The notes beneath the pieces were generated by a model that searched no databases, had not been told where the DNA came from, and worked only from the letters and a program-made list of their open reading frames with translations. A stretch of 64,000 nucleotides of DNA from Croceibacterium_B sp963811255 (GTDB lineage Bacteria; Pseudomonadota; Alphaproteobacteria; Sphingomonadales; Sphingomonadaceae): assembly GCA_963811255.1 (NCBI GenBank), contig CAWEQI010000001.1, forward strand, positions 124,001 through 188,000, read 5' to 3'. The translations under genes and the position numbers were made by a program. Of this stretch, positions 1-7,825 are shown piece after piece (the stretch's first letter is position 1; every line of letters begins with the position of its first letter).

Positions 1-1503
1 CCCCAGGGGCAGCGTGGCTTCGCCGAACAGCGCCGCTTCGTCGGCCCGACGTTCGACCGTTTCGAGCGTCAGCGCCGCCCCGGAGCCGGTCAGGACGCGA
101 GAAGAGTCCTGCCGGGCATCGATGTAAGAGATACCGCCGAGCCAGCCGAGGCGTCCCCACTGGCCGGTCAGCCGCGCTTCGTTGTCCCACAGCTTGTAAT
201 GCGCCGTGTCGTCGAGCGTCTGCGGATCGGGCAAGCCGAGACCGCCGGCGCCCTGCGTCGCATCGTAACGGTCGCGAATGATGTGACTAGTGTATCCGGT
301 CGACAGGACGACCTGGACCGAGCCGTAGTGCTGCAGCCGGAGCGACGCGTGCGCCAGATCGTTGTCGTGCGGTTCGGGCAATTGCGGCGGGCGGTCACGA
401 GCTTCGGGTCCGTAGGTGTAGTTGCTGTCGCGCGCGTTGAGCCACTGCCCGAACGCCGTCGCGTCACCGCGCCAGCCGTTCCCCAGCTCGACGCCCAACC
501 CGGCGCGAAGGCCCTGGACGTAACTGGCGTTGCTGTCCTTCCGGTCGCCGGTACTGATCCAGCCGGGGGCCTTCTCCGCGTAACCCACCAGGCGCAACGC
601 GGCGACGTCGCTGATCAACGGCAGGTTGATGACCAGCGACGCGCCGCCGCCGACGTCGCCGTCGGCGACCGATTGGCCATTCGCGGCGCCGGCGATCGAG
701 AAGCCCGACGGGTCGGCGCGATTGGTGACGATGCGATAGATCCCGCCGATCGCTCCGCTGCCGTAAAGCGAGCCTTGCGGCCCTTTGAGGATTTCAACCC
801 GTTTCACGTCCACCAGGCGAATGTCGGGATCGGGCGCCACGTAAGTCACGCGGGCATCGTCCAGCAGCACCGCGACGGTGGCCTGGGTCTTGCCGCCGAA
901 CGGGCTGTCGGCGACGCCGCGCAGGAACATCCGGTTGCGCCCGGGGCCCTGCCCGGTGAGCGCCAGGCCCTCGACCTGGTCGGCCACGCTTGCGGTATCG
1001 CGGTTGGGGTCGAGCTGGCGCCGGGGCGGGAGCAGCATCACACTGGCGGCGACGGGCGCGTTCTGCAGCGTCAGCTCACGTTTGGTTGCCGTTACGATGA
1101 TGTCCTGCTCGGTTAGGGTCGGCGTGACGACTTGCGCCTGACTCTCCGACTGCCGAGCGACGGGAGGCGCGGCGGCGCGCTCGATCCGCCAGGCCGTCGG
1201 GCCGACTTGCCGCGCGACGTAGCCCGAACCGCGCAACAGGCGGTCGAGCGCCGCGGCCAGGCTCATCCGGCCGCGGACTGGCCGAGTGCGCAGGTTCGGC
1301 AGGTTGCCCTCGGTGCCGATCGATACGTTCGTCTCGCGCGCCAGCTCGGCGATCGCGTCGGTCAGCGTGACCGATTGAATGTCGATTCTCAGGGGCGGTT
1401 CGTCGCGGGCCTCAGCGTGGCTCGGAGAGGCGATAAGCGTCGCCGTGGCGAGACAGCTCAACTTCCATGAGTTGCGCCAGGTCGCGGACCGCTGAATCGC
1501 CAT
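1..1503 (-). CDS. TonB-dependent receptor with STN signalling domain (partial, C-terminus outside window)
   Basis: Outer-membrane TonB-dependent receptor of the FecA-like signalling type. I read an open frame from an ATG at 1503 to the window edge (501 codons, no stop). Residues 1-30 form a signal peptide ending SPSHA. Residues about 31-100 look like a secretin/TonB short N-terminal (STN) domain, which in known receptors contacts a FecR partner. A TonB-box-like stretch (QDIIVTAT) and a plug domain follow (FLRGV, VEILKGPQGSLYGSGAIGG), then barrel strands. The start lies inside fecR, giving a 92-bp overlap in another frame, so translation is probably coupled. The ligand is unknown. It is probably not a random neighbour, because sigma, anti-sigma and biosynthetic genes lie directly upstream on the same strand. 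Confidence 0.9.
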   Translation of the reverse strand, partial: MAIQRSATWRNSWKLSCLATATLIASPSHAEARDEPPLRIDIQSVTLTDAIAELARETNVSIGTEGNLPNLRTRPVRGRMSLAAALDRLLRGSGYVARQVGPTAWRIERAAAPPVARQSESQAQVVTPTLTEQDIIVTATKRELTLQNAPVAASVMLLPPRRQLDPNRDTASVADQVEGLALTGQGPGRNRMFLRGVADSPFGGKTQATVAVLLDDARVTYVAPDPDIRLVDVKRVEILKGPQGSLYGSGAIGGIYRIVTNRADPSGFSIAGAANGQSVADGDVGGGASLVINLPLISDVAALRLVGYAEKAPGWISTGDRKDSNASYVQGLRAGLGVELGNGWRGDATAFGQWLNARDSNYTYGPEARDRPPQLPEPHDNDLAHASLRLQHYGSVQVVLSTGYTSHIIRDRYDATQGAGGLGLPDPQTLDDTAHYKLWDNEARLTGQWGRLGWLGGISYIDARQDSSRVLTGSGAALTLETVERRADEAALFGEATLPLG

Positions 1504-2347
1504 TCTTGATCGACAAAGTCCCCGAGAAACGCCGTTCGGCCAGCGCCGGAGGCATCGAAACCTTCAACCCGGCATAGCGGCCAAGGTCGCTGGCGACCAG
1601 CGCCAACGGTGCGGCGTCGTAGGTCAGCCGACCTTCGCGCCACTCGCCGACATCGTTCGCCGCGACGGGGGAGACCCGCGCCAGGTGATGCGCGGGATCG
1701 AACAGGATGCGCCTGCCGGCCGTCAGCTCGACCGGATCGCCGAGCGCATCGCCGCGAACCGTCAGCCGGCCTTCGGACACTTCGACGCGGACCGCCCGGT
1801 CGTTCGTCTGCACGTCGAAATGCGTGCCGATGTCGCGTATATCGAGCCCGCCGGCGCGGATCGTCAGGCTCCGGTCAGGCTCGTGCGCGACCGCGAAATA
1901 GCCGCCGCCGTCGAGCGCCAGCTGGTCCTTGTGACGGCCGCCGATGCTTAAGCGGCTGTGCGGCGCGAGCACGACGGTGGAACCGTCCGCCAGCGCGATC
2001 GACTGCGGGGCCGCCGCGGTGGCGAAGGTCTCCGGCTCCGGAGCGATAAACTGAGGCGCGATCAGCACCGCGGCGAGCACGGCGGCGACCGCACCGCCTG
2101 CCCACAGCGGCCATTTGCGGCGGCCGTGTGCCGAGGCAACTTCAGCAAGTTCATGTACGAGCGGAGTGAGACCGTCGCGATGACGCGCCAGCGCGGCGTC
2201 GCTCAGCGCGATCTCGTCGTAGGCCACGCGATGCCGCGGGTCGGCTTCGAGCCAGGCGGTGAAGCCATCCCAGTCCATGTCGTCGCGTTCGCCGGCGAGG
2301 TGCCAGGCGGCGGCTGCGGCGAAAATCGTCTCGTCTGCCCCTGTCAT
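1412..2347 (-). CDS. FecR-family anti-sigma factor
   Basis: Inner-membrane anti-sigma/sigma regulator of 311 residues. The N-terminal 75 residues hold the usual cytoplasmic FecR-like helix set (AWLEADPRHRVAYDEI), followed by one membrane segment around 80-100 and a periplasmic FecR domain (IALADGSTVVLAPHSRL, VEVSEGRLTVR). The ATG at 2347 overlaps the stop of the sigma gene as ATGA. A longer open frame exists upstream, but it would run through the sigma gene and is not FecR-like. In the family, the periplasmic part senses the loaded TonB receptor and activates the sigma factor. The 3' end overlaps the receptor gene by 92 bp. Confidence 0.93.
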   Translation of the reverse strand: MTGADETIFAAAAAWHLAGERDDMDWDGFTAWLEADPRHRVAYDEIALSDAALARHRDGLTPLVHELAEVASAHGRRKWPLWAGGAVAAVLAAVLIAPQFIAPEPETFATAAAPQSIALADGSTVVLAPHSRLSIGGRHKDQLALDGGGYFAVAHEPDRSLTIRAGGLDIRDIGTHFDVQTNDRAVRVEVSEGRLTVRGDALGDPVELTAGRRILFDPAHHLARVSPVAANDVGEWREGRLTYDAAPLALVASDLGRYAGLKVSMPPALAERRFSGTLSIKNGDSAVRDLAQLMEVELSRHGDAYRLSEPR

Positions 2348-2943
2348 GGCGTCGTCTTTCCATTCGGCCTCGGGCCCCCGGCCGGTTGATGCTGGTGAGA
2401 CGGCGCCGCGGCGAAAAATCCGCAGTCGGCCAACCGCTGGCGCAAGTGCCGCATGGCCACGGCGAGGTGCTTTTCGACCCCGCTGCGGCTGATGCCCATG
2501 ATCGTCGCGATTTCCGCCTGACCACGCCCCTCGAAGCGGTACAGCCACAGCGCCCGGCGAGCGCCGTCGGGCAGGCTCATGATCGCCCGGTGAAGCATTT
2601 CGGCCTCTTGCGCTTCGATCAGGCCGGCTTCGGCGCCGGCCGAAGGATCGGGCCGCGCCTCAATGGTCGGCAGCACGATCTCGTCGCGCTCGAGCCACTC
2701 GCGGTCGCGCCGCATCGCCCGCTGCCGCTCGCGCACGCGGTCGAGAACCAGATTGTTGGCCATGCGGAACAGATAGGCGCGGCCGTTGGCGACGGGGCCG
2801 GCGGCGGTATGCGCGGCTTTCAGCCACAAGTCCTGCAGCAGGTCCTCGGCCTCGCTGGCGTTCCCGCAGCGCGCGGTCAGGAAGCGCAGCAGCTCGGCGC
2901 GATGCGCCTCGAGCAACCCGTCCAGCCCGGCTTTGGCGGCCAT
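2344..2943 (-). CDS. FecI-type ECF RNA polymerase sigma factor
   Basis: Extracytoplasmic-function sigma factor. Region 2 is visible as EAEDLLQDLWLKA and the RAYLFRMANNLVLDRVRERQ helix. Region 4 is SLPDGARRALWLYRFEG followed by a helix-turn-helix (GQAEIATIMGISRSGVEKHL), typical of the FecI group. The ATG at 2943 is chosen (MAAKAGLDGLL). In-frame ATGs at 2961 and 3000 would only add a non-conserved leader, and the 3000 start would overlap the methyltransferase gene. The gene is coupled to fecR by ATGA. It probably drives the receptor, and perhaps the whole operon, when FecR is signalled. Confidence 0.92.
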   Translation of the reverse strand: MAAKAGLDGLLEAHRAELLRFLTARCGNASEAEDLLQDLWLKAAHTAAGPVANGRAYLFRMANNLVLDRVRERQRAMRRDREWLERDEIVLPTIEARPDPSAGAEAGLIEAQEAEMLHRAIMSLPDGARRALWLYRFEGRGQAEIATIMGISRSGVEKHLAVAMRHLRQRLADCGFFAAAPSHQHQPAGGPRPNGKTTP

Positions 2944-2986
2944 CGCCCTGCTTTCCACCATCCAAGAACCCGCTGCAAAGACCGCT

Positions 2987-3601
2987 CTAGCGCTCGGCAT
3001 GAGCTATCAGGCCCCTTACGGTCGGTGCAACCGCATGTTCGTTGATGGAAATCATCTCCCGCGCAAACCCTCCTTCGATCAAGGCCGCCTCGAGCTCGCG
3101 TGCGTCGTAGAGGCGATGCAGCCCGGCGCGGGCGAACCGCCAACGCTGCATGGAGGTGCGGTGGGTCACGTAGGCGACCAGCCGGCCGCCCGGGCGCAGG
3201 CTGCGGTGCAGCGCAGCCACCGTGGTCCCAGCGGGGTCGGCGAAATACAGTACGTTCAGCGCCAGAACGCCGTCGAACGGCCTCCAGACACCGGGCAGGC
3301 TGGCGATGTCCTGCATGACCAGATTCGCCTCGCCTCCAAGGCGGCGACACGCGGCAGCGATCATCCCGGCCGAGCGATCGATTCCGCACAGCTGGCAGGC
3401 CGCCGTGGGGAGAATGGCCGCGAGCGCAGCGCCCGTGCCGCAGCCCGCATCGAGGATGCGCTCGCCCGGCTGTGGGGCCAGCGCGTCGATCGCCAGCCGC
3501 AGCGGACGCTCGTTGGCCAAGTCCATTGCCCGGCCGAGGAGGCGGCCGGGCAACCCTCGCGGATGAGCGAGCTGAGCGGCGAACCGGGCGGACAGGCTCA
3601 C
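2987..3601 (-). CDS. Class I SAM-dependent methyltransferase
   Basis: 204-residue methyltransferase with a Rossmann-type SAM fold. Motif I is ILDAGCGTG (residues 49-57), the acidic residue of strand 2 lies in CGIDRS, and a late LRPGGRLVAYV motif is present. It resembles ubiquinone/menaquinone-type small-molecule methyltransferases. The substrate cannot be read from sequence. It sits 13 bp after the TPR gene and just upstream of the sigma factor on the same strand, so I infer it modifies the product of the upstream ligase/oxidase/reductase genes. Confidence 0.88.
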   Translation of the reverse strand: MSLSARFAAQLAHPRGLPGRLLGRAMDLANERPLRLAIDALAPQPGERILDAGCGTGAALAAILPTAACQLCGIDRSAGMIAAACRRLGGEANLVMQDIASLPGVWRPFDGVLALNVLYFADPAGTTVAALHRSLRPGGRLVAYVTHRTSMQRWRFARAGLHRLYDARELEAALIEGGFAREMISINEHAVAPTVRGLIAHAER

Positions 3602-3614
3602 GCTGGCGTACGGG

Positions 3615-4259
3615 TCAGCCGATCTTGGCGAGCAGCGCCTGAACTTCGCGCCGGCGGCCGGCGTCCCACACCGGGCGCATGGGGTCGTGGGGTGCCTTCA
3701 GGGCCTTCTCCAGAAACTGTCTGGCCAAGGCCTTCTGGCCCTGATCCAAAAGGAAGTCGCCGTAGAAGTAGTTGGCATCGAGGCCGTTCGGGTCGATCGC
3801 CAGCGCTTGCTTGAGCAGCGTGTTCGCCTTGGCATCGTCGCCGAAGCCGATCGGCGAGCCGGGCACCTTATAGTAGAGCACGCCGAGGCTCATCGCGGCC
3901 CCACCGTCGGCCGCCTTCGGATCGATGGCATAGGCCTTGGCAATGAGGTCGCGCGCCTTCTTCGCCAAGCCCAGCTTATGGAAGATATTCGCCCGGTTGG
4001 CTTGCTCGCTGGTGACGATGCCGTCCCACAGCAGCGGCTCGGCCTTGCCGGGATACTTCTGGACCAACGCGGCCGCCTGCTTGGCCAGCCGGTCGAGGTC
4101 CTTGGTCTGGGTGCTCGAACCTTTCACCTCGTAGGCAATGTGCGCCCAGCTGTCGTTGATCGCCTTGACCTCCTGGGCCATCGTGTCGGCGGCGAGCGCC
4201 GGCGCAGCGAAGCCGAGCCAGGCGGCGGCAGCGAGAGCGAGCGGGAACTTGCGGGTCAT
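3615..4259 (-). CDS. Periplasmic TPR-repeat protein
   Basis: 214 residues with a clear signal peptide (LAAAAWLGFAAPALA, cleavage near residue 23), so probably exported. The rest is helical with tetratricopeptide-like repeats (GLAKKARDLIAKAYAIDPKA; LKQALAIDPNGLDANYFYGD; FLEKALKAPHD), and resembles the TatT-like family of periplasmic TPR proteins. It lies 19 bp downstream of the SDR gene and 13 bp upstream of the methyltransferase. TPR proteins act as binding scaffolds, and a role in handling or exporting the operon product in the periplasm is inference only. Confidence 0.85.
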   Translation of the reverse strand: MTRKFPLALAAAAWLGFAAPALAADTMAQEVKAINDSWAHIAYEVKGSSTQTKDLDRLAKQAAALVQKYPGKAEPLLWDGIVTSEQANRANIFHKLGLAKKARDLIAKAYAIDPKAADGGAAMSLGVLYYKVPGSPIGFGDDAKANTLLKQALAIDPNGLDANYFYGDFLLDQGQKALARQFLEKALKAPHDPMRPVWDAGRRREVQALLAKIG

Positions 4260-4278
4260 CTGATCTCTCCGGGGGATT

Positions 4279-5034
4279 TCAGGGAAATGCGGCGCGCGCC
4301 TTGCGCACCTGCGACTTAAGGCCGTTGTCGATCACGGCCGGGGCCAACGCGTTGAGCGCGGCGTAGACCCGCTCCATCGCGCCGATGCTGAGGTGGGGCC
4401 GGCGGACGGCGATCGCGGCGACGATCCGCTGGGCGACCCATTCGGGCTCGTCGGCGGTCATTCCGGCGAGGCTGAGGAAGCGCTCGACGTCGGCGGTGTT
4501 GAACGCAGTGCGCGCCGCGCGCGGGTTGACGTGCGTTATGCAAACACCGCTGCCGTCGAACTCGCGCCGCAGCGCCTGACTGAGCGCGGCGAGACCCGCC
4601 TTGCTGCTCGAATAGGCGGCGAACCACGGATAGGGGATGGCGCCGAGCACCGAGCCGATGTTGACGATGTGCCCCGAACCGCGCGCCCGCATCGGCCCGG
4701 CGACCGCTTGCGCCAGGGCCGCCGGGACCACCAGATTGATACGATAGAGCAACGACAGCGCGTCGAGCGTCTGCGTCTCATGCAAGCCGAAACGCATGAC
4801 TCCGGCAATGTTGACCAGAACGTCGGGCGTCTCGCGGCCGAGCCGCTCGCCCAGCGCCCGCAGCGCATCGTCCTCGGCGAGATTGGTGACGATGCATTCG
4901 TCGCATTCGACCGGCTCGACCCGGTCGATGCCGATCACGCGCGCGCCGCGATCGCGCAGCAGGCGGGCGACCGGCGCGCCGATGCCGCCGGCCGCCCCGG
5001 TGACCACGACCGATTTACCCTCAAGCGGCGACAC
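4279..5034 (-). CDS. Short-chain dehydrogenase/reductase
   Basis: NAD(P)-dependent SDR of 251 residues. The cofactor glycine motif TGAAGGIG is at 12-19, NIAG at 75-78, catalytic Ser128 in NIGS, and YSSSK gives Tyr141 and Lys145. The GTG at 5034 is chosen: a GGAG lies 7 bases upstream, and the gene then overlaps the end of the ligase/oxidase gene by 14 bp. An ATG at 5082 would add a non-conserved proline/serine leader. Probably reduces a carbonyl or oxidises an alcohol made by the preceding enzymes (inference). Confidence 0.9.
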   Translation of the reverse strand: MSPLEGKSVVVTGAAGGIGAPVARLLRDRGARVIGIDRVEPVECDECIVTNLAEDDALRALGERLGRETPDVLVNIAGVMRFGLHETQTLDALSLLYRINLVVPAALAQAVAGPMRARGSGHIVNIGSVLGAIPYPWFAAYSSSKAGLAALSQALRREFDGSGVCITHVNPRAARTAFNTADVERFLSLAGMTADEPEWVAQRIVAAIAVRRPHLSIGAMERVYAALNALAPAVIDNGLKSQVRKARAAFP

Positions 5035-7069
5035 TGGCGGGCTCCAGCTCGATGGCGGCGAACATAGCGCCGAACAATCCAAACATTGCGCGCGCCATGT
5101 CGCGCACCGCCGCCTTGTCCGGCTCGCTCGCGAAACCGTTCACCAGCGTTTCGAAGAAGCGCATGTGCGACTGGTCGAGCGCGCCGTGGGAGGTGAGGTA
5201 GGTGAACGCTTCGGGCGGCAGGCCGAGCCGTTCGGCGACGGCCCCGGCGCCACGGCTCGCCAGAGCCACGCTGACGCTTTCGAGCACGTAGACCATGCCG
5301 AAGAACGACACCGGGTTGCCGGTGCGGATCTTAGCGTAGGCATGATCGACCATCGCCTGCGTGGCCGGATGCGGGCGGCTGCGGCGCGCAGCCGCGGCAT
5401 CGCCCCCGGCGGCGGCGATGTCCGACAGGATCCATTCCTCGTGTCCGGTCTCCTCGGCGATGTATTCGTCGAGCGCCTCGACCAACTCGGGCCGATGCTG
5501 CAGCCGGGCCCGCGCCTCCTGCATCAGCGGAACGGTGTGCCGCACGTGGTGATAGGCCTGGGTGAGATAGGCGATGTAGGTCTCGCGCGAGATCGTGCCG
5601 GCGAGCCCGGCCCGGACTTGCGGCACGGCGAGGAACGCCAGCCGCTCGCGCACGGTCGCGTCCTCCAGCTCCGTGAAGAAAGCCGGCTGGGGCAGGTAGG
5701 CCGCTGCGATGGCCGGGCGCTTCAGCCGGCCATTGCCGGTGAGGCGGCCGTTCTGCGGGGTGAAATGGGCGACTTCGCGCCAGGCGGCGATGGGGGCGTA
5801 TGTGGGCAGGCCCGCATTGACCGATGCCACCGCGGCGGCGAGGTCGCTCCCGGGGGCGGCAGGGACAAGCAGCGCCTCGGGAAAGGGCAGGCCGTCGCCG
5901 TATACGAAAGCCTGGGCGATTTCCGGCCGGGCGAGGAGCGCTTCCTCGAGCCATTCGGGGGATATGTTCCGCCCGTGCCCGGTGACGATCAGGTTCGATT
6001 TGCGCCCTTCGATCGACAGCCTGCCTTCGGCATCGAAGCAGCCGATGTCGCCGGTGGCGAATGGCGCTTGTGGGCTCTCGCCGCCAATCACGCCGAGGCA
6101 TAGGGGGCCATCGAGCAGGACTTCGCCGTCTTCGGCAATGGCCGCGCGCATGTGGCCGAGCGGACGGCCGACCGGCCCTGGCTCGCCGTCACCAGCGTCC
6201 TCCAGCGCCACGACCGAAGCGCATTCAGTCAGGCCGTAGCCCTGCCGCACCGGTAGACCGAGCGAGCGGGCATGGGCAATCAACGGCGGCGGCGTGCGCG
6301 CGCCGCCGACGGCCACAAGCGTCAGCAGCGGCAGGCGCTCGCCGCTCGCATCGAGCGCGGCGACAAGGCCGGCAAGAAGCTCGGGCACCACGATTAGCGA
6401 GGTGATCCGCCATTCGGCGATGCGGCGCGCCAGCAGCGCGAAATCCGGCCGGAACGGATCGGCCATGCCGGCGAGCGCTTGCGGCGGGCAGACGTAGGTG
6501 CCGCCGGCAAGCAGCGTGGCGAAAAAGCCTGCCACGGTTTCGAGCAGAATGCCGGGCGGCAACAGGGCCATGTGCCGCCCGGCATGGTCGCGACCGACCG
6601 CGCGGACCACTTCACCCGCGACCGCCAGCATGTGGTCTGCCGAAAGGCATACGCCTTTGGGGTTGCCGGTCGATCCCGAGGTGAAGGTGATCCGCGCGGT
6701 CCCGGCGGGAAACGCTGCCGGCCCGGATGGGGAACACAGGCCGGCCGCGTCCCTGCCGGTTGGCAGGGGGATGGCGCCGCTCGCGGCAATCGCGTGGCGA
6801 CGCTGGGATTCGCTGAAGAACGAGGGCAGCGAGAGGATGGGGATGCCCGCTTCGAGCAGAGCAAGCTCGAGCAGTGCGGCCTCGCTTCCGTGATCGAGCT
6901 CGAGGGCGACGGCAGCGGCGGCATGTAGCTCGCGGAATCGAACCAAGAGTTCGGCGATCTTTCCCGGCAGCGCTCCATAGGTAATCGGCAAGCTGGAAAC
7001 GGGGTCGATGGCGATGCGCTCGGGCATGGCCTCGGCCTGCGCGCGAATCGCCTCCATCAGGCTTGTCAT
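5021..7069 (-). CDS. Fused AMP-dependent acyl ligase / haem-oxygenase-like (iron-containing redox) enzyme
   Basis: 682-residue two-domain protein. Residues 1-455 are an ANL-type adenylating enzyme: P-loop TSGSTGNPKG (130-139), YGLTECA (278-284), GDIGCFDAEGR (340-350), and the C-terminal catalytic lysine in GNGRLKRP (K450). Residues about 465-682 are an all-helical haem-oxygenase-like domain of the TenA/'iron-containing redox enzyme' type, with candidate metal ligands E539/E540, H543 (EETGHEEW), E597 and the H628...D632..H635 cluster. Known relatives of the second domain, such as UndA, oxidise fatty acids or amines with a diiron centre. The ATG at 7069 overlaps the previous stop as ATGA. The acyl substrate is unknown. 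The fusion suggests activation and oxidation of one carboxylate substrate. Confidence 0.9.
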   Translation of the reverse strand: MTSLMEAIRAQAEAMPERIAIDPVSSLPITYGALPGKIAELLVRFRELHAAAAVALELDHGSEAALLELALLEAGIPILSLPSFFSESQRRHAIAASGAIPLPTGRDAAGLCSPSGPAAFPAGTARITFTSGSTGNPKGVCLSADHMLAVAGEVVRAVGRDHAGRHMALLPPGILLETVAGFFATLLAGGTYVCPPQALAGMADPFRPDFALLARRIAEWRITSLIVVPELLAGLVAALDASGERLPLLTLVAVGGARTPPPLIAHARSLGLPVRQGYGLTECASVVALEDAGDGEPGPVGRPLGHMRAAIAEDGEVLLDGPLCLGVIGGESPQAPFATGDIGCFDAEGRLSIEGRKSNLIVTGHGRNISPEWLEEALLARPEIAQAFVYGDGLPFPEALLVPAAPGSDLAAAVASVNAGLPTYAPIAAWREVAHFTPQNGRLTGNGRLKRPAIAAAYLPQPAFFTELEDATVRERLAFLAVPQVRAGLAGTISRETYIAYLTQAYHHVRHTVPLMQEARARLQHRPELVEALDEYIAEETGHEEWILSDIAAAGGDAAAARRSRPHPATQAMVDHAYAKIRTGNPVSFFGMVYVLESVSVALASRGAGAVAERLGLPPEAFTYLTSHGALDQSHMRFFETLVNGFASEPDKAAVRDMARAMFGLFGAMFAAIELEPASVAA

Positions 7070-7617
7070 GCGGCTCTCTCCCGCCGCGAACGGGTGAGAA
7101 ACGCGGCGATCGCCCGCTGCCCCTCGGAAATAGAGCCGGCGCAGACCCGCGGATCGGACTCGTAGTAGCTGCCCCATTCCGCGGCGGTTGGGCCGAGCCG
7201 CGCCGGGTCGGCCGGTGCCAGCTCGTGCACCGGCACCGCAATTCGGGCGAACATCCTTCGCAGCGGCGCCGTCAATGTGGCGACGACCACTTCGCTGGCG
7301 CCGCCGAGGTCGTTCGCCGCGGCGCCCCACAGCGCGATCATCGCCCAGACGTTGTCGGCGGCCAGATTGCCGATCTCGACGATCCGCTCGCGTTGAATCG
7401 GTCGTCCGAAGGCGAGCGACACAGCCTGCTCAATGGGCTGGTCGAGGTAGCTCTCAAGAAAGAGCGCTTCGGCACTTGCTCGGCGATAGCCGAGGGCGGC
7501 GCGGCCGGTGTCTTGTCCGCCGAGAGCCAGGTAATCCCTGTAGCCCACGGCATTCTCCGCCCCGTACGCGCGGCGAAACGTCTCATCGATCAAGGCGCGC
7601 GCTTGCACGGGTTCCAC
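7066..7617 (-). CDS. Thermostable hemolysin (delta-VPH) family protein
   Basis: 183 residues from the GTG at 7617, which has a GGAG six bases upstream. The open frame extends to a GTG at 7719, but that leader has no convincing ribosome site. Family hallmarks seen are FLESYLDQPIE, VEIGNLAADN and WGSYYESDPRVCAG. Despite the historical name, the family's activity is unclear. The EIGNLA block recalls the core strand of GNAT and LuxI-like acyltransferases, so an acyl-transfer role is plausible but is my inference. First gene of the operon; its stop overlaps the ligase start (ATGA). Confidence 0.8.
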   Translation of the reverse strand: MEPVQARALIDETFRRAYGAENAVGYRDYLALGGQDTGRAALGYRRASAEALFLESYLDQPIEQAVSLAFGRPIQRERIVEIGNLAADNVWAMIALWGAAANDLGGASEVVVATLTAPLRRMFARIAVPVHELAPADPARLGPTAAEWGSYYESDPRVCAGSISEGQRAIAAFLTRSRRERAA

Positions 7618-7825
7618 GAAGGGCTCCTGCCGTCTCGACCCATGACGGCATGGGAGCTGAATATCCGCAGCTTCTTCGGCCCTTTCATAATCAAATCCGA
7701 CTAAGCGCCGAGCCAGCACGGCCTCGATGGGCTGCTCTGAGTATGATCCCGCTATGCGGTGTCGTGCAGAAACCTGCCGGCGATTGCGCCGGTTTTGTCC
7801 TCGAGTTGGGTCAGATCGGTCCGCT

